Shown here piece by piece: positions 1-9,278 of a stretch of DNA of 64,000 bases. The stretch lies in NCBI RefSeq assembly GCF_020165855.1, contig NZ_JAIUFY010000005.1, positions 620,001 to 684,000 of the forward strand, written 5' to 3'. The notes beneath the pieces are model-generated. The model did no database searches and was not told the DNA's origin. It saw only the letters and a list, made by a program, of their open reading frames with translations. The first letter of the stretch is position 1. Each line of letters opens with the position of its first letter. The position numbers and the translations under genes are program-made. The stretch comes from Celeribacter litoreus. Lineage in GTDB: Bacteria > Pseudomonadota > Alphaproteobacteria > Rhodobacterales > Rhodobacteraceae.

Positions 1-477
1 CTGGTCTTGCTTGCGAACGCCGTACTGGATCGCGTTGAACCATTTGCCGGACTGGTTCGGCTTGGCGCCGTGGGTGAGGTGACCACCGGCGTCGAGGGAC
101 ATGCCGAGGATGGTGTCACCCGGCTGCAGGAGCGCGGTGAAGACACCTTGGTTCGCCTGAGAGCCGGAGTTCGGCTGAACGTTGACGAATTCGCAGCCAA
201 AGAGTTCTTTCGCGCGGTCGCGGGCGAGGTTCTCGGCCACGTCAACGTATTCGCAACCACCGTAGTAACGGCGTCCCGGATAGCCCTCGGCGTATTTGTT
301 GGTCATGACGGAGCCTTGAGCTTCCATCACGGCCGAGGAGACGATGTTCTCCGAGGCGATGAGTTCGATCTCGTGACGCTGGCGGCCCAGCTCATCGGTG
401 ATCGAGGCAAACAATTCAGGGTCACGGGAGGAGAGGGACTCGGTGAAGAAACCGGCGTCGCGGACGTTGGTCGACAT
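1..477 (-). CDS. glyA: Serine hydroxymethyltransferase (partial, N-terminal 159 residues)
   Basis: PLP enzyme interconverting serine and glycine and loading tetrahydrofolate with a one-carbon unit. The window contains only the N-terminal 159 residues; the gene runs off the left edge. The protein begins [15 protein letters not shown] and carries the family hallmarks [10 protein letters not shown], the [15 protein letters not shown] substrate and folate region, and the QPNSGSQAN segment followed by GHLTHGA. The start is the ATG at 477-475, because the conserved IASEN block follows at the usual distance. It is transcribed divergently from nadK across about 290 bp. The identification is very sure; the remainder of the protein, including the PLP lysine, is not visible. 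Confidence 0.97.
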   Translation of the reverse strand, partial: MSTNVRDAGFFTESLSSRDPELFASITDELGRQRHEIELIASENIVSSAVMEAQGSVMTNKYAEGYPGRRYYGGCEYVDVAENLARDRAKELFGCEFVNVQPNSGSQANQGVFTALLQPGDTILGMSLDAGGHLTHGAKPNQSGKWFNAIQYGVRKQDQ

Positions 478-770
478 GCTTTGCTCCTTGGCAGCGTGGG
501 AGTATTGCGCGCTTCTTACCTAGAATGTGACAGTTCGAAAACCCTCATCCGCTGCATAATCATGTTGAATCTGCCGTTGAAACCTGCGGTCAGAAGCGCA
601 AATGTTTCCGATGCGCGACCGTCTGATCCATTTGTGCACAGGAGTGGGGCGAGGAGGCCGCACTGAAAAGGCGTGAAATCCGCAGAAAGCTTTGCTAAGC
701 GTTGAGAAAATCGCGGTGTTTGGTCGAGAGACCATAATGAGGCGCCGAACGACAGGAAGAGGGACCCGGT

Positions 771-1529
771 ATGGTCAAAATTGCTTTTCTGGCCAGTGAT
801 GCCGAAATCGCCCAGTCATCTCTCGCAAGCCTCAAATCCCGCTATCGGTCTGTCCCCTTGTCCGAAGCAGAAGTGATCGTTGCGCTTGGTGGCGACGGGT
901 TCATGCTTCAGACCCTGCACGGCACGATGGCTCTCGACACGCCAGTCTACGGGATGAACTGCGGGACCATCGGGTTCCTGATGAACGAATTCCGTGAAGA
1001 GGACCTGATTGAGCGGCTCTCTGAGGCCGAAGAGGAAGTGATCAACCCGCTCTCGATGCAGGCCGCGAGCGAGACGGGTCGGATGCGTCACGCGCTCGCG
1101 ATCAACGAGGTGTCTCTGCTGCGCGCGGGGCCGCAGGCGGCAAAGCTGCGCGTGTCGATTGATGGCAAGGTCCGGATGGAGGAACTGGTTTGTGACGGTG
1201 TGCTCGTGTCCACGCCTGCTGGCTCCACCGCCTATAACTATTCCGCTCGCGGTCCGATCCTGCCGATCGGGTCCGATGTTCTGGCGCTGACAGCAATGGC
1301 CGCGTTCCGGCCCCGTCGCTGGCGTGGTGCACTGCTTCCGAGTGCGGCAAAGGTGCGTTTTGATGTGCTGGAGCCTGAAAAACGGCCGGTGATGGCCGAT
1401 GCGGATAGCCGCCACGCGGGCAATGTGCTCTGGGTGGAAATCGCCTCCGAGCCGGATGTGAAGCATCGTATTCTGTTTGATCCGGGGCATGGCCTCGAAG
1501 AAAGGCTGCTCAGAGAACAGTTCGTCTAA
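771..1529 (+). CDS. nadK: NAD kinase
   Basis: Cytoplasmic NAD kinase that phosphorylates NAD to NADP. The 252-residue protein has the diagnostic GGDG motif at residues 40-43, the INEV segment (NE at 112-113) and the CDGVLVSTPAGSTAYNYSA block at about 141-159, which form the NAD and ATP site. Length is at the short end, as is usual for alphaproteobacterial enzymes. The start is supported by a purine-rich GGAAGAGGGA sequence a few bases before the ATG. It stands alone between divergent glyA and convergent prpE, and ends in a perfect hairpin terminator shared with prpE. Confidence 0.96.
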   Translation: MVKIAFLASDAEIAQSSLASLKSRYRSVPLSEAEVIVALGGDGFMLQTLHGTMALDTPVYGMNCGTIGFLMNEFREEDLIERLSEAEEEVINPLSMQAASETGRMRHALAINEVSLLRAGPQAAKLRVSIDGKVRMEELVCDGVLVSTPAGSTAYNYSARGPILPIGSDVLALTAMAAFRPRRWRGALLPSAAKVRFDVLEPEKRPVMADADSRHAGNVLWVEIASEPDVKHRILFDPGHGLEERLLREQFV

Positions 1530-1532
1530 GAA

Positions 1533-1560
1533 AAAACGCGGCCCTCTCAGGCCGCGTTTT
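1533..1560. terminator. Bidirectional rho-independent terminator between nadK and prpE
   Basis: A perfect 11-bp inverted repeat, AAAACGCGGCC and GGCCGCGTTTT, with a 6-nt loop sits directly after the nadK stop and 25 bp after the prpE stop on the other strand. The A-tract and T-tract flanks suit termination in both directions. Confidence 0.9.
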
Positions 1561-1584
1561 CATTCTCTTAATGGCGAGGCCGGA

Positions 1585-3477
1585 TTAGCCCTTGGCGTAG
1601 CCGAGCCCCTGCAGGGCAACCTTGATCTCGTCGAGGATCGCCGGATCATCAATCGTTGCGGGCATCTTGTATTCCTGATTGTCCGCGATCTTCACCATCG
1701 TCCCACGCAGGATTTTGCCGGAGCGGGTTTTAGGAAGGCGATCAACGACACATGCCAGTTTGAAGGCCGCAACCGGGCCGATCTCGTTCCGGACGTCGCG
1801 TACGACTTCCTTGACGATCTCGGCGTGGTCACGCTCGCACCCTGCGTTGAGGCAGAGGAAACCGAGCGGGGATTGGCCTTTGAGCGCATCTGCGACACCA
1901 ATCACGGCGCATTCCGCGACGTCGGGGTGGGCGGAGAGGACTTCTTCCATTGCGCCGGTGGAGAGGCGGTGGCCCGCGACGTTAATCACGTCATCGGTGC
2001 GCGCCATGATGTAGACGTAGCCGTCCTCATCCTTGATGCCCGCGTCGCCTGTCTCGTAGTAGCCGGGGAAGGTGGTCAGATAGCTCTTCTTGTAGCGCTC
2101 TTCAGCGTTCCACAGCGTTTGCAAAGTGCCCGGGGGCAGCGGCAGCTTGATCGCAATGGCGCCCAGTTCGCCCGCTGGGACCGGATGGCCGGTCTCGTCG
2201 AGGATGTCGATGTCATAGCCGGGCATGGCGACTGAGGGCGAACCGATCTTGACCGGAAGCTCCTCGATGCCGAGCGGGTTGGCGGCAATTGCCCAACCGG
2301 TCTCTGTCTGCCACCAGTGGTCAATCACCGGCACGCCGAATTTTTCCTGAGCCCATTTGATCGTGTCAGGGTCCGCACGCTCACCGGCGAGGAAGATCGC
2401 CTGTAGGTCATGGAGTTTGTAGCGCTTGATCCACTCACCTGTCGGGTCCTCACGCTTGATCGCGCGAAGGGCGGTCGGGGCGGTGAAGAAGGATTTGACG
2501 CGCTGGTTCTGGATGATGCGCCAGAAGACACCTGCGTGCGGGGTGCCGACCGGCTTGCCCTCAAACACGATGGTCTGCGCGCCTTTGATCAGCGGGCCGT
2601 AGCAGATGTAGCTGTGACCCACGACCCAGCCCACGTCAGACGCAGCCCAGAAACGGTCGCCCACGTCGATGTTGTAGATGTTCTTCATGGTCCAGTGCAG
2701 AGCCACGAGATGCCCGCCCGTGGAGCGCACGACACCTTTCGGCGCACCGGTGGTGCCGGAGGTGTAGAGGATGTAGGCAGGATGGTTGCCCTCGACCGGC
2801 ACACATTCCGCCGGTTTCACACCGTACTGGAAGCCGTGCCAGCTAAAGTCGCGGCCTTCGATGAGTTTCGCGACTTCCTGCTCACGCTGGAAAATTACGC
2901 AGAACTCCGGCTTGTGGTCGGCGATTTCAATGGCTTCATCAAGAAGCGGTTTGTAGTGGACCACGCGGTTCGGCTCGAGACCACAGGACGCCGCGATGAT
3001 TGCTTTCGGGGTGCAGTCGTCGATGCGGACGGCCAATTCGTTGGCAGCAAAACCGCCGAAGACGACGGAGTGGACGGCGCCGATGCGGGCACAGGCGAGC
3101 ATGGCTTCGAGCGCTTCGGGGATCATCGGCATGTAGATGATGACGCGGTCGCCTTTTTCCACGCCGCGCATTTTGAGCGCGCCGGCGAGAGAGGACACGC
3201 GGTCCTGAAGCTCTTTGTAGGTGATGCCCTTGGTCGAGTGGGTGATCGGGCTTTCGTGCATGATGGCGATTTCATCGCCGCGACCGGCCTCAACGTGACG
3301 GTCCACCGCGTTGTAGCAGGTGTTCGTCAGCCCGTCGGAAAACCACTCGTAGATCGGTGCTTTCTCGTCAAACAGGGCTTTGGAAGGTTTCTTATACCAA
3401 TGCACCTCCTCGGCAGCTTGCATCCAGAAACCATCCGGGTCGGCTTTCCAGGCCTCATATACGTCTTTGTATGCCAC
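1585..3477 (-). CDS. prpE: Propionate-CoA ligase (propionyl-CoA synthetase)
   Basis: AMP-forming acyl-CoA synthetase that activates propionate to propionyl-CoA in the cytoplasm. The 630-residue protein carries the P-loop-like YTSGTTGAPKG at 238-248, the WWQTETGW adenylation motif near 390 and the C-terminal KTRSGKILRG, whose second lysine (residue 588) is the usual site of regulatory acetylation. The N-terminal block and the segment RSTGGHLVALHWTMKN fit PrpE better than acetyl-CoA synthetase Acs, but substrate preference cannot be proved from sequence. Upstream, about 160-220 bp before the start, lie TTTGCAAA-type elements like those bound by ScfR/PccR regulators of propionyl-CoA assimilation. 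It shares its terminator with nadK. Confidence 0.93.
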   Translation of the reverse strand: MAYKDVYEAWKADPDGFWMQAAEEVHWYKKPSKALFDEKAPIYEWFSDGLTNTCYNAVDRHVEAGRGDEIAIMHESPITHSTKGITYKELQDRVSSLAGALKMRGVEKGDRVIIYMPMIPEALEAMLACARIGAVHSVVFGGFAANELAVRIDDCTPKAIIAASCGLEPNRVVHYKPLLDEAIEIADHKPEFCVIFQREQEVAKLIEGRDFSWHGFQYGVKPAECVPVEGNHPAYILYTSGTTGAPKGVVRSTGGHLVALHWTMKNIYNIDVGDRFWAASDVGWVVGHSYICYGPLIKGAQTIVFEGKPVGTPHAGVFWRIIQNQRVKSFFTAPTALRAIKREDPTGEWIKRYKLHDLQAIFLAGERADPDTIKWAQEKFGVPVIDHWWQTETGWAIAANPLGIEELPVKIGSPSVAMPGYDIDILDETGHPVPAGELGAIAIKLPLPPGTLQTLWNAEERYKKSYLTTFPGYYETGDAGIKDEDGYVYIMARTDDVINVAGHRLSTGAMEEVLSAHPDVAECAVIGVADALKGQSPLGFLCLNAGCERDHAEIVKEVVRDVRNEIGPVAAFKLACVVDRLPKTRSGKILRGTMVKIADNQEYKMPATIDDPAILDEIKVALQGLGYAKG

Positions 3478-3636
3478 GCTTCGCGTCCTCCTCGCTAATC
3501 AATGCGTGATCGGCCGCGCGGGTGATTCCATCAAAGGCTGCTATACTGCGATGGAATGTCACGCGCCTAGTCACGCGGGCCAACGCCCTCTCCGGCATCT
3601 TTGTTATCAGGGTGCGTTCAAAAAGTTTATAAAAAA

Positions 3637-3697
3637 TTCGCAAACACATGCAGAAAAGCAGTTTGCAAACTCTTGTTTTTGCAGCCTGTATTGCAAA
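3637..3697 (-). promoter_or_regulatory. TTTGCAAA-type elements upstream of prpE (candidate ScfR/PccR-family operator)
   Basis: In the prpE-maeB gap there is a perfect TTTGCAAA at 3662-3669 and a paired element, TTTGCAGC (3678-3685), four bases, then ATTGCAAA (3690-3697). The pair matches the TTTGCAAA-N4-TTTGCAAA pattern I recall for the PccR regulator of Rhodobacter sphaeroides at 13 of 16 positions. A further TTCGCAAA lies at 3637-3644. Assignment to prpE rather than to the end of maeB is inference from position and function. Confidence 0.5.
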
Positions 3698-3700
3698 CAA

Positions 3701-3727
3701 AAGCGCCCCCGCGAGGCGAGGGCGCTT
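3701..3727 (-). terminator. Rho-independent terminator of maeB
   Basis: AAGCGCCC (3701-3708) pairs with GGGCGCTT (3720-3727). Read on the minus strand the stem follows the maeB stop by about 35 bp and is followed by a T-rich stretch (TTTTGTTTG). Confidence 0.75.
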
Positions 3728-3761
3728 GGAGTTTCTGGCGATGCGTGGGGCTTTGAGGGCC

Positions 3762-6044
3762 TCAGCCGTAGTGGGCGACCGGTGTGCCCGCGATTGCAGA
3801 CATGTTGAGAAGGCCGCGCGACGTGATCGACGGGGTCACGATATGCGCGCGGTTGGCCATGCCCATCAGGATCGGCCCGACTTCGAGGCCGCCACCTTTC
3901 GTCTTGAGAATGTTCCGGACACCGGAGGCCGCATCTGCAATTGCAAAGACCAAGGCATTTGCGGGGCCTTCAAGGCGCGAGTGCGGGAAGTTCCGGTTGC
4001 GTAGGTCTGGGGTGAGTGCGCTGTCGATGTGCATCTCGCCCTCGTAGCAGAAATCACGCGGCTCCGAGTCGAGGATCTCAATTGCGGCCCGCATCTTGCG
4101 ACCCGTCAGGCAGTTCAGGTTGCCGAACTCGCTGTGCGAACAGAGCGCGATGTTCGGCTCAATGCCAAATCGACGGACGTGACGCGCGGTTGCGATGACA
4201 GTGTTTGCAATCTGCTCCGGCGTGGGCTCCGTGTGAACGTGCGTGTCCGCAATGAAGAGCGGGCCGTCCTCTTGGATCATCAGGGACAGGGCGCCGACAG
4301 GCTGGTGCTCTTTTGTGCCGAGGATCTGGGTGATGTAGTTGAGGTGCCAGAGATACTGCCCGAACGTGCCGCAGATCATGCTGTCTGCGTGGTCCTGTTG
4401 AACCATGATCGCGCCAATGGCGGTGGTGTTCGTGCGCATGATCGCTTTTGCGAGGTCAGGCGTCACGCCCTTGCGCTCCATCAAGCTATGATACGCCTGC
4501 CAGTATTGTTTGTAGCGGCTGTCGTTTTCCGGGTTCACAACTTCGAAATCGATGCCCGGACGGATTTTGACGCCGGCGCGATCGGCACGCATTGCGATGA
4601 CTTCGGGGCGGCCGATGAGGATCGGTTTGTCGGTCGTTTCTTCGATCATCGCTTGAGCGGCGCGTAGAACGCGTTCGTCCTCACCTTCTGCGAAGGCGAT
4701 GCGGCGCTCGGCCTGACTCGCAGCGGCAAAGACCGGACGCATGATAAGCGCGGATTTGAAGACAGAGTGATCGAGCGCGTCTTTGTACGCCTTCATATCA
4801 GTGAGCGGCTTCGTCGCCACGCCGCTCTCCATCGCGGCTTTCGCCACGGCGGAGGCCACGACACCCATCAGGCGCGGGTCGAACGGTTTCGGGATGAGGT
4901 ATTCCGGTCCGAACTCCATGCGCTCGTCCTGATAGGCGGCCGCGGCTTCGGCGCTCGTGGTGGCGCGGGCGAGGGCGGCAATTCCTTCGATACAGCCGAG
5001 CTGCATCTCGTCGTTGATCTCGGTCGCGCCAACGTCGAGCGCGCCGCGGAAGATGAACGGGAAGCAGAGCACGTTGTTCACCTGGTTCGGGTAATCCGAA
5101 CGGCCGGTCGCGATGATAGCGTCCGGCGCGACCTTCTTGACCTCATCCGGCATGATCTCCGGCGTCGGGTTGGCGAGGGCGAAGATGATCGGTTGCTTCT
5201 TCATTTTCTTGATCATATCGGGCTTGAGGACGCCCGGACCGGAGAGGCCGAGGAACATGTCGGCGCCGTCGATCACCTCAGACAGTTCGCGAAGATCGGA
5301 CGCCTGAGCATAGGCGGCCTTTTGCGGATTCATGTCCTCTTCGCGGCCCTCATAGACGAGGCCGTGAATGTCGCAGAGCCAGACGTTCTCGCGCTTCACG
5401 CCGAGTTTCAGCAGCATGTTGAGGCAGGCAATGCCAGCTGCGCCGCCGCCGGTGGAGACGACTTTGATGTCTTCGAAAGATTTGCCCGTGACGCGCATCG
5501 CGTTGGTCGCGGCGGCGCCCACAACGATGGCTGTGCCGTGCTGGTCGTCGTGGAAGACGGGGATGTTCATCTTCTCGCGGCACATTTGTTCAACGATGAA
5601 GCAATCCGGTGCCTTGATGTCCTCGAGGTTGATCGCGCCGAACGTCGGCTCCAGCGCGCAAACGATTTCAGCGAGCTTCGCTGGATCGCTCTCGTTCACC
5701 TCGATGTCGAAACAGTCGATGTTCGCGAATTTCTTGAACAGGACGGCTTTGCCTTCCATCACGGGTTTGGAGGCCGCTGCGCCGATGTTTCCGAGGCCGA
5801 GCACAGCCGAGCCGTTCGTGACAACGGCGACGAGGTTGCCACGCGCGGTGTAGCGGCTCGCAGTTGTGGGATCGTCTTTGATCTCAAGGCAGGCTTCAGC
5901 AACGCCCGGGCTGTAGGCGCGCGCGAGGTCGCGGCCGTTTGCCATTGGCTTGGTTGCTCTGATCTCAAGCTTACCGGGTTTCGGGAACTCATGATAATCG
6001 AGAGCGGCTTGTCTCAGGCTCTCATTGCGCTTGTCCGTTGCCAT
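3762..6044 (-). CDS. maeB: NADP-dependent malic enzyme with C-terminal phosphotransacetylase-like domain
   Basis: Decarboxylates malate to pyruvate, yielding NADPH. The 760-residue protein has the MaeB two-part build: an N-terminal malic domain plus NAD(P)-binding domain (about 1-430; [12 protein letters not shown], the HDDQHGTA metal and substrate site, the [15 protein letters not shown] Rossmann loop and [10 protein letters not shown]), then a phosphate acetyltransferase-like domain (about 430-760; [16 protein letters not shown] at its start). In such fusions the C-terminal domain normally lacks transacetylase activity and serves acetyl-CoA regulation; that is family knowledge. It is monocistronic, with a terminator downstream and a perfect AGTTTA-GTGT-TAAACT dyad about 47 bp upstream of the ATG. 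Confidence 0.95.
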   Translation of the reverse strand: MATDKRNESLRQAALDYHEFPKPGKLEIRATKPMANGRDLARAYSPGVAEACLEIKDDPTTASRYTARGNLVAVVTNGSAVLGLGNIGAAASKPVMEGKAVLFKKFANIDCFDIEVNESDPAKLAEIVCALEPTFGAINLEDIKAPDCFIVEQMCREKMNIPVFHDDQHGTAIVVGAAATNAMRVTGKSFEDIKVVSTGGGAAGIACLNMLLKLGVKRENVWLCDIHGLVYEGREEDMNPQKAAYAQASDLRELSEVIDGADMFLGLSGPGVLKPDMIKKMKKQPIIFALANPTPEIMPDEVKKVAPDAIIATGRSDYPNQVNNVLCFPFIFRGALDVGATEINDEMQLGCIEGIAALARATTSAEAAAAYQDERMEFGPEYLIPKPFDPRLMGVVASAVAKAAMESGVATKPLTDMKAYKDALDHSVFKSALIMRPVFAAASQAERRIAFAEGEDERVLRAAQAMIEETTDKPILIGRPEVIAMRADRAGVKIRPGIDFEVVNPENDSRYKQYWQAYHSLMERKGVTPDLAKAIMRTNTTAIGAIMVQQDHADSMICGTFGQYLWHLNYITQILGTKEHQPVGALSLMIQEDGPLFIADTHVHTEPTPEQIANTVIATARHVRRFGIEPNIALCSHSEFGNLNCLTGRKMRAAIEILDSEPRDFCYEGEMHIDSALTPDLRNRNFPHSRLEGPANALVFAIADAASGVRNILKTKGGGLEVGPILMGMANRAHIVTPSITSRGLLNMSAIAGTPVAHYG

Positions 6045-6347
6045 TTCTGGCCTCCCTGTGTGAGTCAGTCTCGTGAGGCGATTCTGAATAAGTTTAGTGT
6101 TAAACTATTTTTTCTCAGAGTTCACGTCGTGCATTTGCTTGTGGCTCTACGCCTCTCTGCGGGCGGGGTGCAAGGGGGCAGGGCGGTCGGTGTCTCAGAG
6201 ATTTGTGATGTTAGCGCAATCATTGCGCGAAATTTTTCAGGATGCAAATTTAGGGCGTTGAACCGCGCGGAAGGCATGCATCCTGCTTGCATATTCGGGA
6301 TGTGCGGCGCAGACTCGACCAGATAGTCAAAAATGAGGTTTCTCCAC
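6045..6347. promoter_or_regulatory. Divergent maeB-cdd intergenic region with dyads
   Basis: This roughly 300-bp gap holds no convincing gene. It contains a perfect 16-bp dyad AGTTTA-GTGT-TAAACT at 6091-6106, close to the maeB start, and a widely spaced inverted pair AGGATGCA (6239-6246) and TGCATCCT (6277-6284) on the cdd side. The regulators are not identifiable from the window. Confidence 0.4.
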
Positions 6348-6734
6348 ATGTCTCTGCTCGATGAAGCCGCGAAGGCTCAGGTCAAAGCCTATGCTCCTTA
6401 TTCCAATTTTCGGGTTGGTGCGGCGATCCGGACCGAGAAGGGCGATATTTACACGGGGGTGAATGTCGAGAACGCCGCCTATCCAGAGGGCACCTGCGCA
6501 GAGGCGGGGGCAATTGCGGCAATGGTTTTGGGTGGAGAGACCAAAATTGCAGAGGTCGCCGTGATTGGCGACAGCGATGATCCGGTCCCGCCATGTGGCG
6601 GATGCCGCCAGAAACTTCGCGAGTTCGCGTCCCCCGAGGTCAAAGTGTCCATGATGTCTCGCACAGGTAAAGTTTTGACAATGACCGTTGGCGAGCTGCT
6701 GCCTGGCGCGTTCACGACCGAGCATATGGACTAA
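6348..6734 (+). CDS. cdd: Cytidine deaminase
   Basis: Zinc hydrolase that converts cytidine and deoxycytidine to uridine and deoxyuridine, the first gene of a nucleoside-salvage operon. The zinc motifs are present: TCAEAGA (Cys50, Glu52) and PCGGCRQ (Cys83, Cys86). Length, 128 residues, matches the small homotetrameric class. I prefer the ATG at 6348 because ATGAGG nine bases before it supplies a ribosome site; an in-frame ATG at 6333 would add five residues and overlap that site. deoA starts 25 bp downstream. Confidence 0.94.
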   Translation: MSLLDEAAKAQVKAYAPYSNFRVGAAIRTEKGDIYTGVNVENAAYPEGTCAEAGAIAAMVLGGETKIAEVAVIGDSDDPVPPCGGCRQKLREFASPEVKVSMMSRTGKVLTMTVGELLPGAFTTEHMD

Positions 6735-6759
6735 CTGGCAGACGGGTAGGGGCCTGATC

Positions 6760-8067
6760 ATGGATGTCCGGCAGATCATCGAAAAGCTAAGAGACAAACG
6801 CACGCTAAGCGAGGACGAGATCATGCTCTTTGCGCAGGGTCTCGCGACGGGGGCAGTGACGGACGCGCAGGCGGGGGCCTTTGCGATGGCTGCGCTATTG
6901 AATGGGATGTCCGATCCGGAACGTGTGGCCCTCACGCTCGCCATGCGCGACAGTGGCGACGTGATGCAATGGGATCTTCCAGCGCCTGCGATTGATAAAC
7001 ATTCGACGGGTGGTGTCGGGGATTGCGTGTCGCTCCTGCTTGCACCCGCTTTGGCCGCGCTTGGGGCCTATGTGCCGATGGTGTCCGGTCGGGGGCTCGG
7101 GCATACGGGCGGGACGCTCGACAAGCTCGAAGCCATTCCGGGCCTCAAAACCGAAGTCTCTGACGCCCGTTTTCACCAGATCGTTGAGCAAGTGGGCTGC
7201 GCGATTGTCTCGGCCACTGGCTCAATCGCGCCTGCAGATAAACGGCTCTATGCGATCCGTGATGTGACAGGCACGGTGGAGAGCATCGACCTGATCACTG
7301 CATCGATCCTCTCAAAAAAACTCGCGGCGGGGTTGGAGGCGTTGGTTCTCGACGTCAAATGCGGGTCTGGGGCGTTTATGACTACGCCTGAGGAGGCAAA
7401 AGCCTTGGCTCAGAGCCTCGTGACGACGGCGAACGGTGCGGGATGCAAAACCTCCGCGCTCATTACCGACATGAACCAACCGCTATGCCCGTCGATCGGA
7501 AACGCGCTGGAGATCATGAGTGTCATGGAGGCCCTCACGACGGGCGAGGTGGATAATATCCTCTGCGATGTCACCTGTGCTTTGGGAGGCGAATTGATGG
7601 TGCTCGCGGGCCTCTCCGATGATCTCGATCAGGCGACATGGGCTGTGCGGGATACGCTGACCGATGGGTCTGCCGCTGAGCGGCTCGGCAAGATGATTTA
7701 TGAACTGGGCGGTCCGGCCGATTTCGTCGATTACTGGCGGGATCGTTTGCCCTCTGCGCCGGTGGTGCGCGATGTGTCCGCAGATCAGGCGGGCTACGTC
7801 TCCGCGATGGACGGGCATGCGCTCGGGATGGCTGTTGTGCATCTTGGCGGCGGTCGTTTGAAGGGCGGCGAAAAGATTGATCCGGCTGTCGGGATTTCGA
7901 ATTGTTGCATGATCGGCGAATATCTCGATGCTGATAGCCTCATGGCGACGATCCACGCGAGTTCGCCGGAGGAGGCAGATCGGGCAGAAGCCGCGTTCAG
8001 AGCAGCCGTGCAAGTTGCTGATCACGCGCCAGTCGAGACGCCGCTGATTTTTGAGAAGGTGCAATAA
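6760..8067 (+). CDS. deoA: Thymidine phosphorylase
   Basis: Phosphorolysis of thymidine and deoxyuridine to the base and deoxyribose 1-phosphate. The 435-residue protein has the KHSTGGVGD phosphate and ribose motif at 80-88 and the DVKCGSGAFM segment of pyrimidine phosphorylases. The start at 6760 is chosen for the AGGGG ribosome site about eight bases upstream and because the earlier open frame reads into cdd without family similarity. The stop overlaps the deoB start (TAATG), indicating translational coupling. Its product is the substrate of deoB. Confidence 0.95.
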   Translation: MDVRQIIEKLRDKRTLSEDEIMLFAQGLATGAVTDAQAGAFAMAALLNGMSDPERVALTLAMRDSGDVMQWDLPAPAIDKHSTGGVGDCVSLLLAPALAALGAYVPMVSGRGLGHTGGTLDKLEAIPGLKTEVSDARFHQIVEQVGCAIVSATGSIAPADKRLYAIRDVTGTVESIDLITASILSKKLAAGLEALVLDVKCGSGAFMTTPEEAKALAQSLVTTANGAGCKTSALITDMNQPLCPSIGNALEIMSVMEALTTGEVDNILCDVTCALGGELMVLAGLSDDLDQATWAVRDTLTDGSAAERLGKMIYELGGPADFVDYWRDRLPSAPVVRDVSADQAGYVSAMDGHALGMAVVHLGGGRLKGGEKIDPAVGISNCCMIGEYLDADSLMATIHASSPEEADRAEAAFRAAVQVADHAPVETPLIFEKVQ

Positions 8068-9278
8068 TGCCGAGAGCATTCTTGATCGTTATGGACTCTG
8101 TTGGCCTCGGCGGCGCGCCGGATGCGGACGAGTTTTTTAACGAGGACAAGCCGGATACGGGCGCGAACACCATCGCGCACATTGCGCAGGCCTGTGCAAA
8201 TGGAGAGGCTGAGAACGGGCGGTCCGGCCCGCTCAACTTGCCGCATCTTGATGCTTTGGGCCTCGGGGCGGCTATGGGACATGCTACGTCCGATCCTGCG
8301 CCGGGGCTAACGGCTGAGCCGATGGGGCTTTACGGGGTCGCGGCTGAAGTCAGCCGGGGCAAGGATACGCCGTCAGGCCATTGGGAACTCGCCGGAGTGC
8401 CGGTTCCTTGGGAGTGGGGGTATTTCCCGAAAGAGACGCCGGCCTTTCCAGAAGAGTTGATGAGGCAAGTTGCCGATACCTGCGGTGCGGGCGGTACGCT
8501 CGCCAATTGCCACGCCTCGGGCACAACGGTCATCGCAGAATGGGGAGCCAAGCACATCGAGACCGGCTGGCCGATCTGCTACACCTCCGCCGACAGCGTT
8601 TTTCAGATTGCCGCGCATGAAGAGCATTTCGGTCTCGAGCGGCTTTTGAAGCTCTGCGAAGACATTGCGCCGACGCTTCACGAGATGAAAATCGGGCGCG
8701 TGATCGCGCGGCCGTTTGTTGGCTCACCCGAAGAAGGCTTTACGCGCACAGGCAACCGCCACGATTACGCCATCGCCCCGCCCGCGCCGACGATCTGTGA
8801 TTGGGCGAAGGCCGGTGGGCGCGCCGTCTATGCGGTTGGCAAAATTGGTGACATTTTCTCGATGCAGGGGATTGATGAGGTGCGCAAGGGAACGGACGCT
8901 GTCCTTTTCGACCATCTCTGCGACGTGATGGACGAAGCGCCTGATGGGTCCTTCGTTTTCGCCAACTTTGTGGAATTCGATAGCCTCTATGGCCATCGCC
9001 GCGATGTCTCCGGTTATGCGCGGCACCTCGAATGGTTCGATGCACAGATTGCCCGCCTTTATGAGCGCGTCAAAGAGGGTGACCTTTTGATTTTTACCGC
9101 CGACCACGGCAATGACCCGACGTGGACGGGAACGGATCACACCCGTGAAATGGTGCCGGTGCTCGGGTATGGTCTCGGGCCGAAGCCCATCGGACGCGTC
9201 GCGTTTGCCGATGTGGCTGCGTCTATTGCCGAACACCTTGGTCTTGAGGCACAAGGCCCCGGAAGGAGTTTTCTTTGA
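8067..9278 (+). CDS. deoB: Phosphopentomutase
   Basis: Metal-dependent mutase moving phosphate between C1 and C5 of ribose or deoxyribose, so that the sugar from nucleoside phosphorolysis can enter central metabolism. The 403-residue protein starts MPRAFLIVMDSVGLGG with the metal-binding aspartate, has SGHWELAG in the substrate region and ends with FTADHGNDPTWTGTDHTRE, the alkaline-phosphatase-superfamily metal site. It sits between deoA (1-base overlap) and add (4-base overlap). No deoC aldolase is seen in the window, so the pathway would be finished elsewhere. Confidence 0.96.
   Translation: MPRAFLIVMDSVGLGGAPDADEFFNEDKPDTGANTIAHIAQACANGEAENGRSGPLNLPHLDALGLGAAMGHATSDPAPGLTAEPMGLYGVAAEVSRGKDTPSGHWELAGVPVPWEWGYFPKETPAFPEELMRQVADTCGAGGTLANCHASGTTVIAEWGAKHIETGWPICYTSADSVFQIAAHEEHFGLERLLKLCEDIAPTLHEMKIGRVIARPFVGSPEEGFTRTGNRHDYAIAPPAPTICDWAKAGGRAVYAVGKIGDIFSMQGIDEVRKGTDAVLFDHLCDVMDEAPDGSFVFANFVEFDSLYGHRRDVSGYARHLEWFDAQIARLYERVKEGDLLIFTADHGNDPTWTGTDHTREMVPVLGYGLGPKPIGRVAFADVAASIAEHLGLEAQGPGRSFL

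Noticed and set aside
1477-2235. Long open frames on the strand opposite prpE, maeB, thiolase and other large genes
   Set aside because: High-GC shadow frames with no family motifs, rich in Arg, Gly and His; the opposite-strand genes have complete catalytic motifs.
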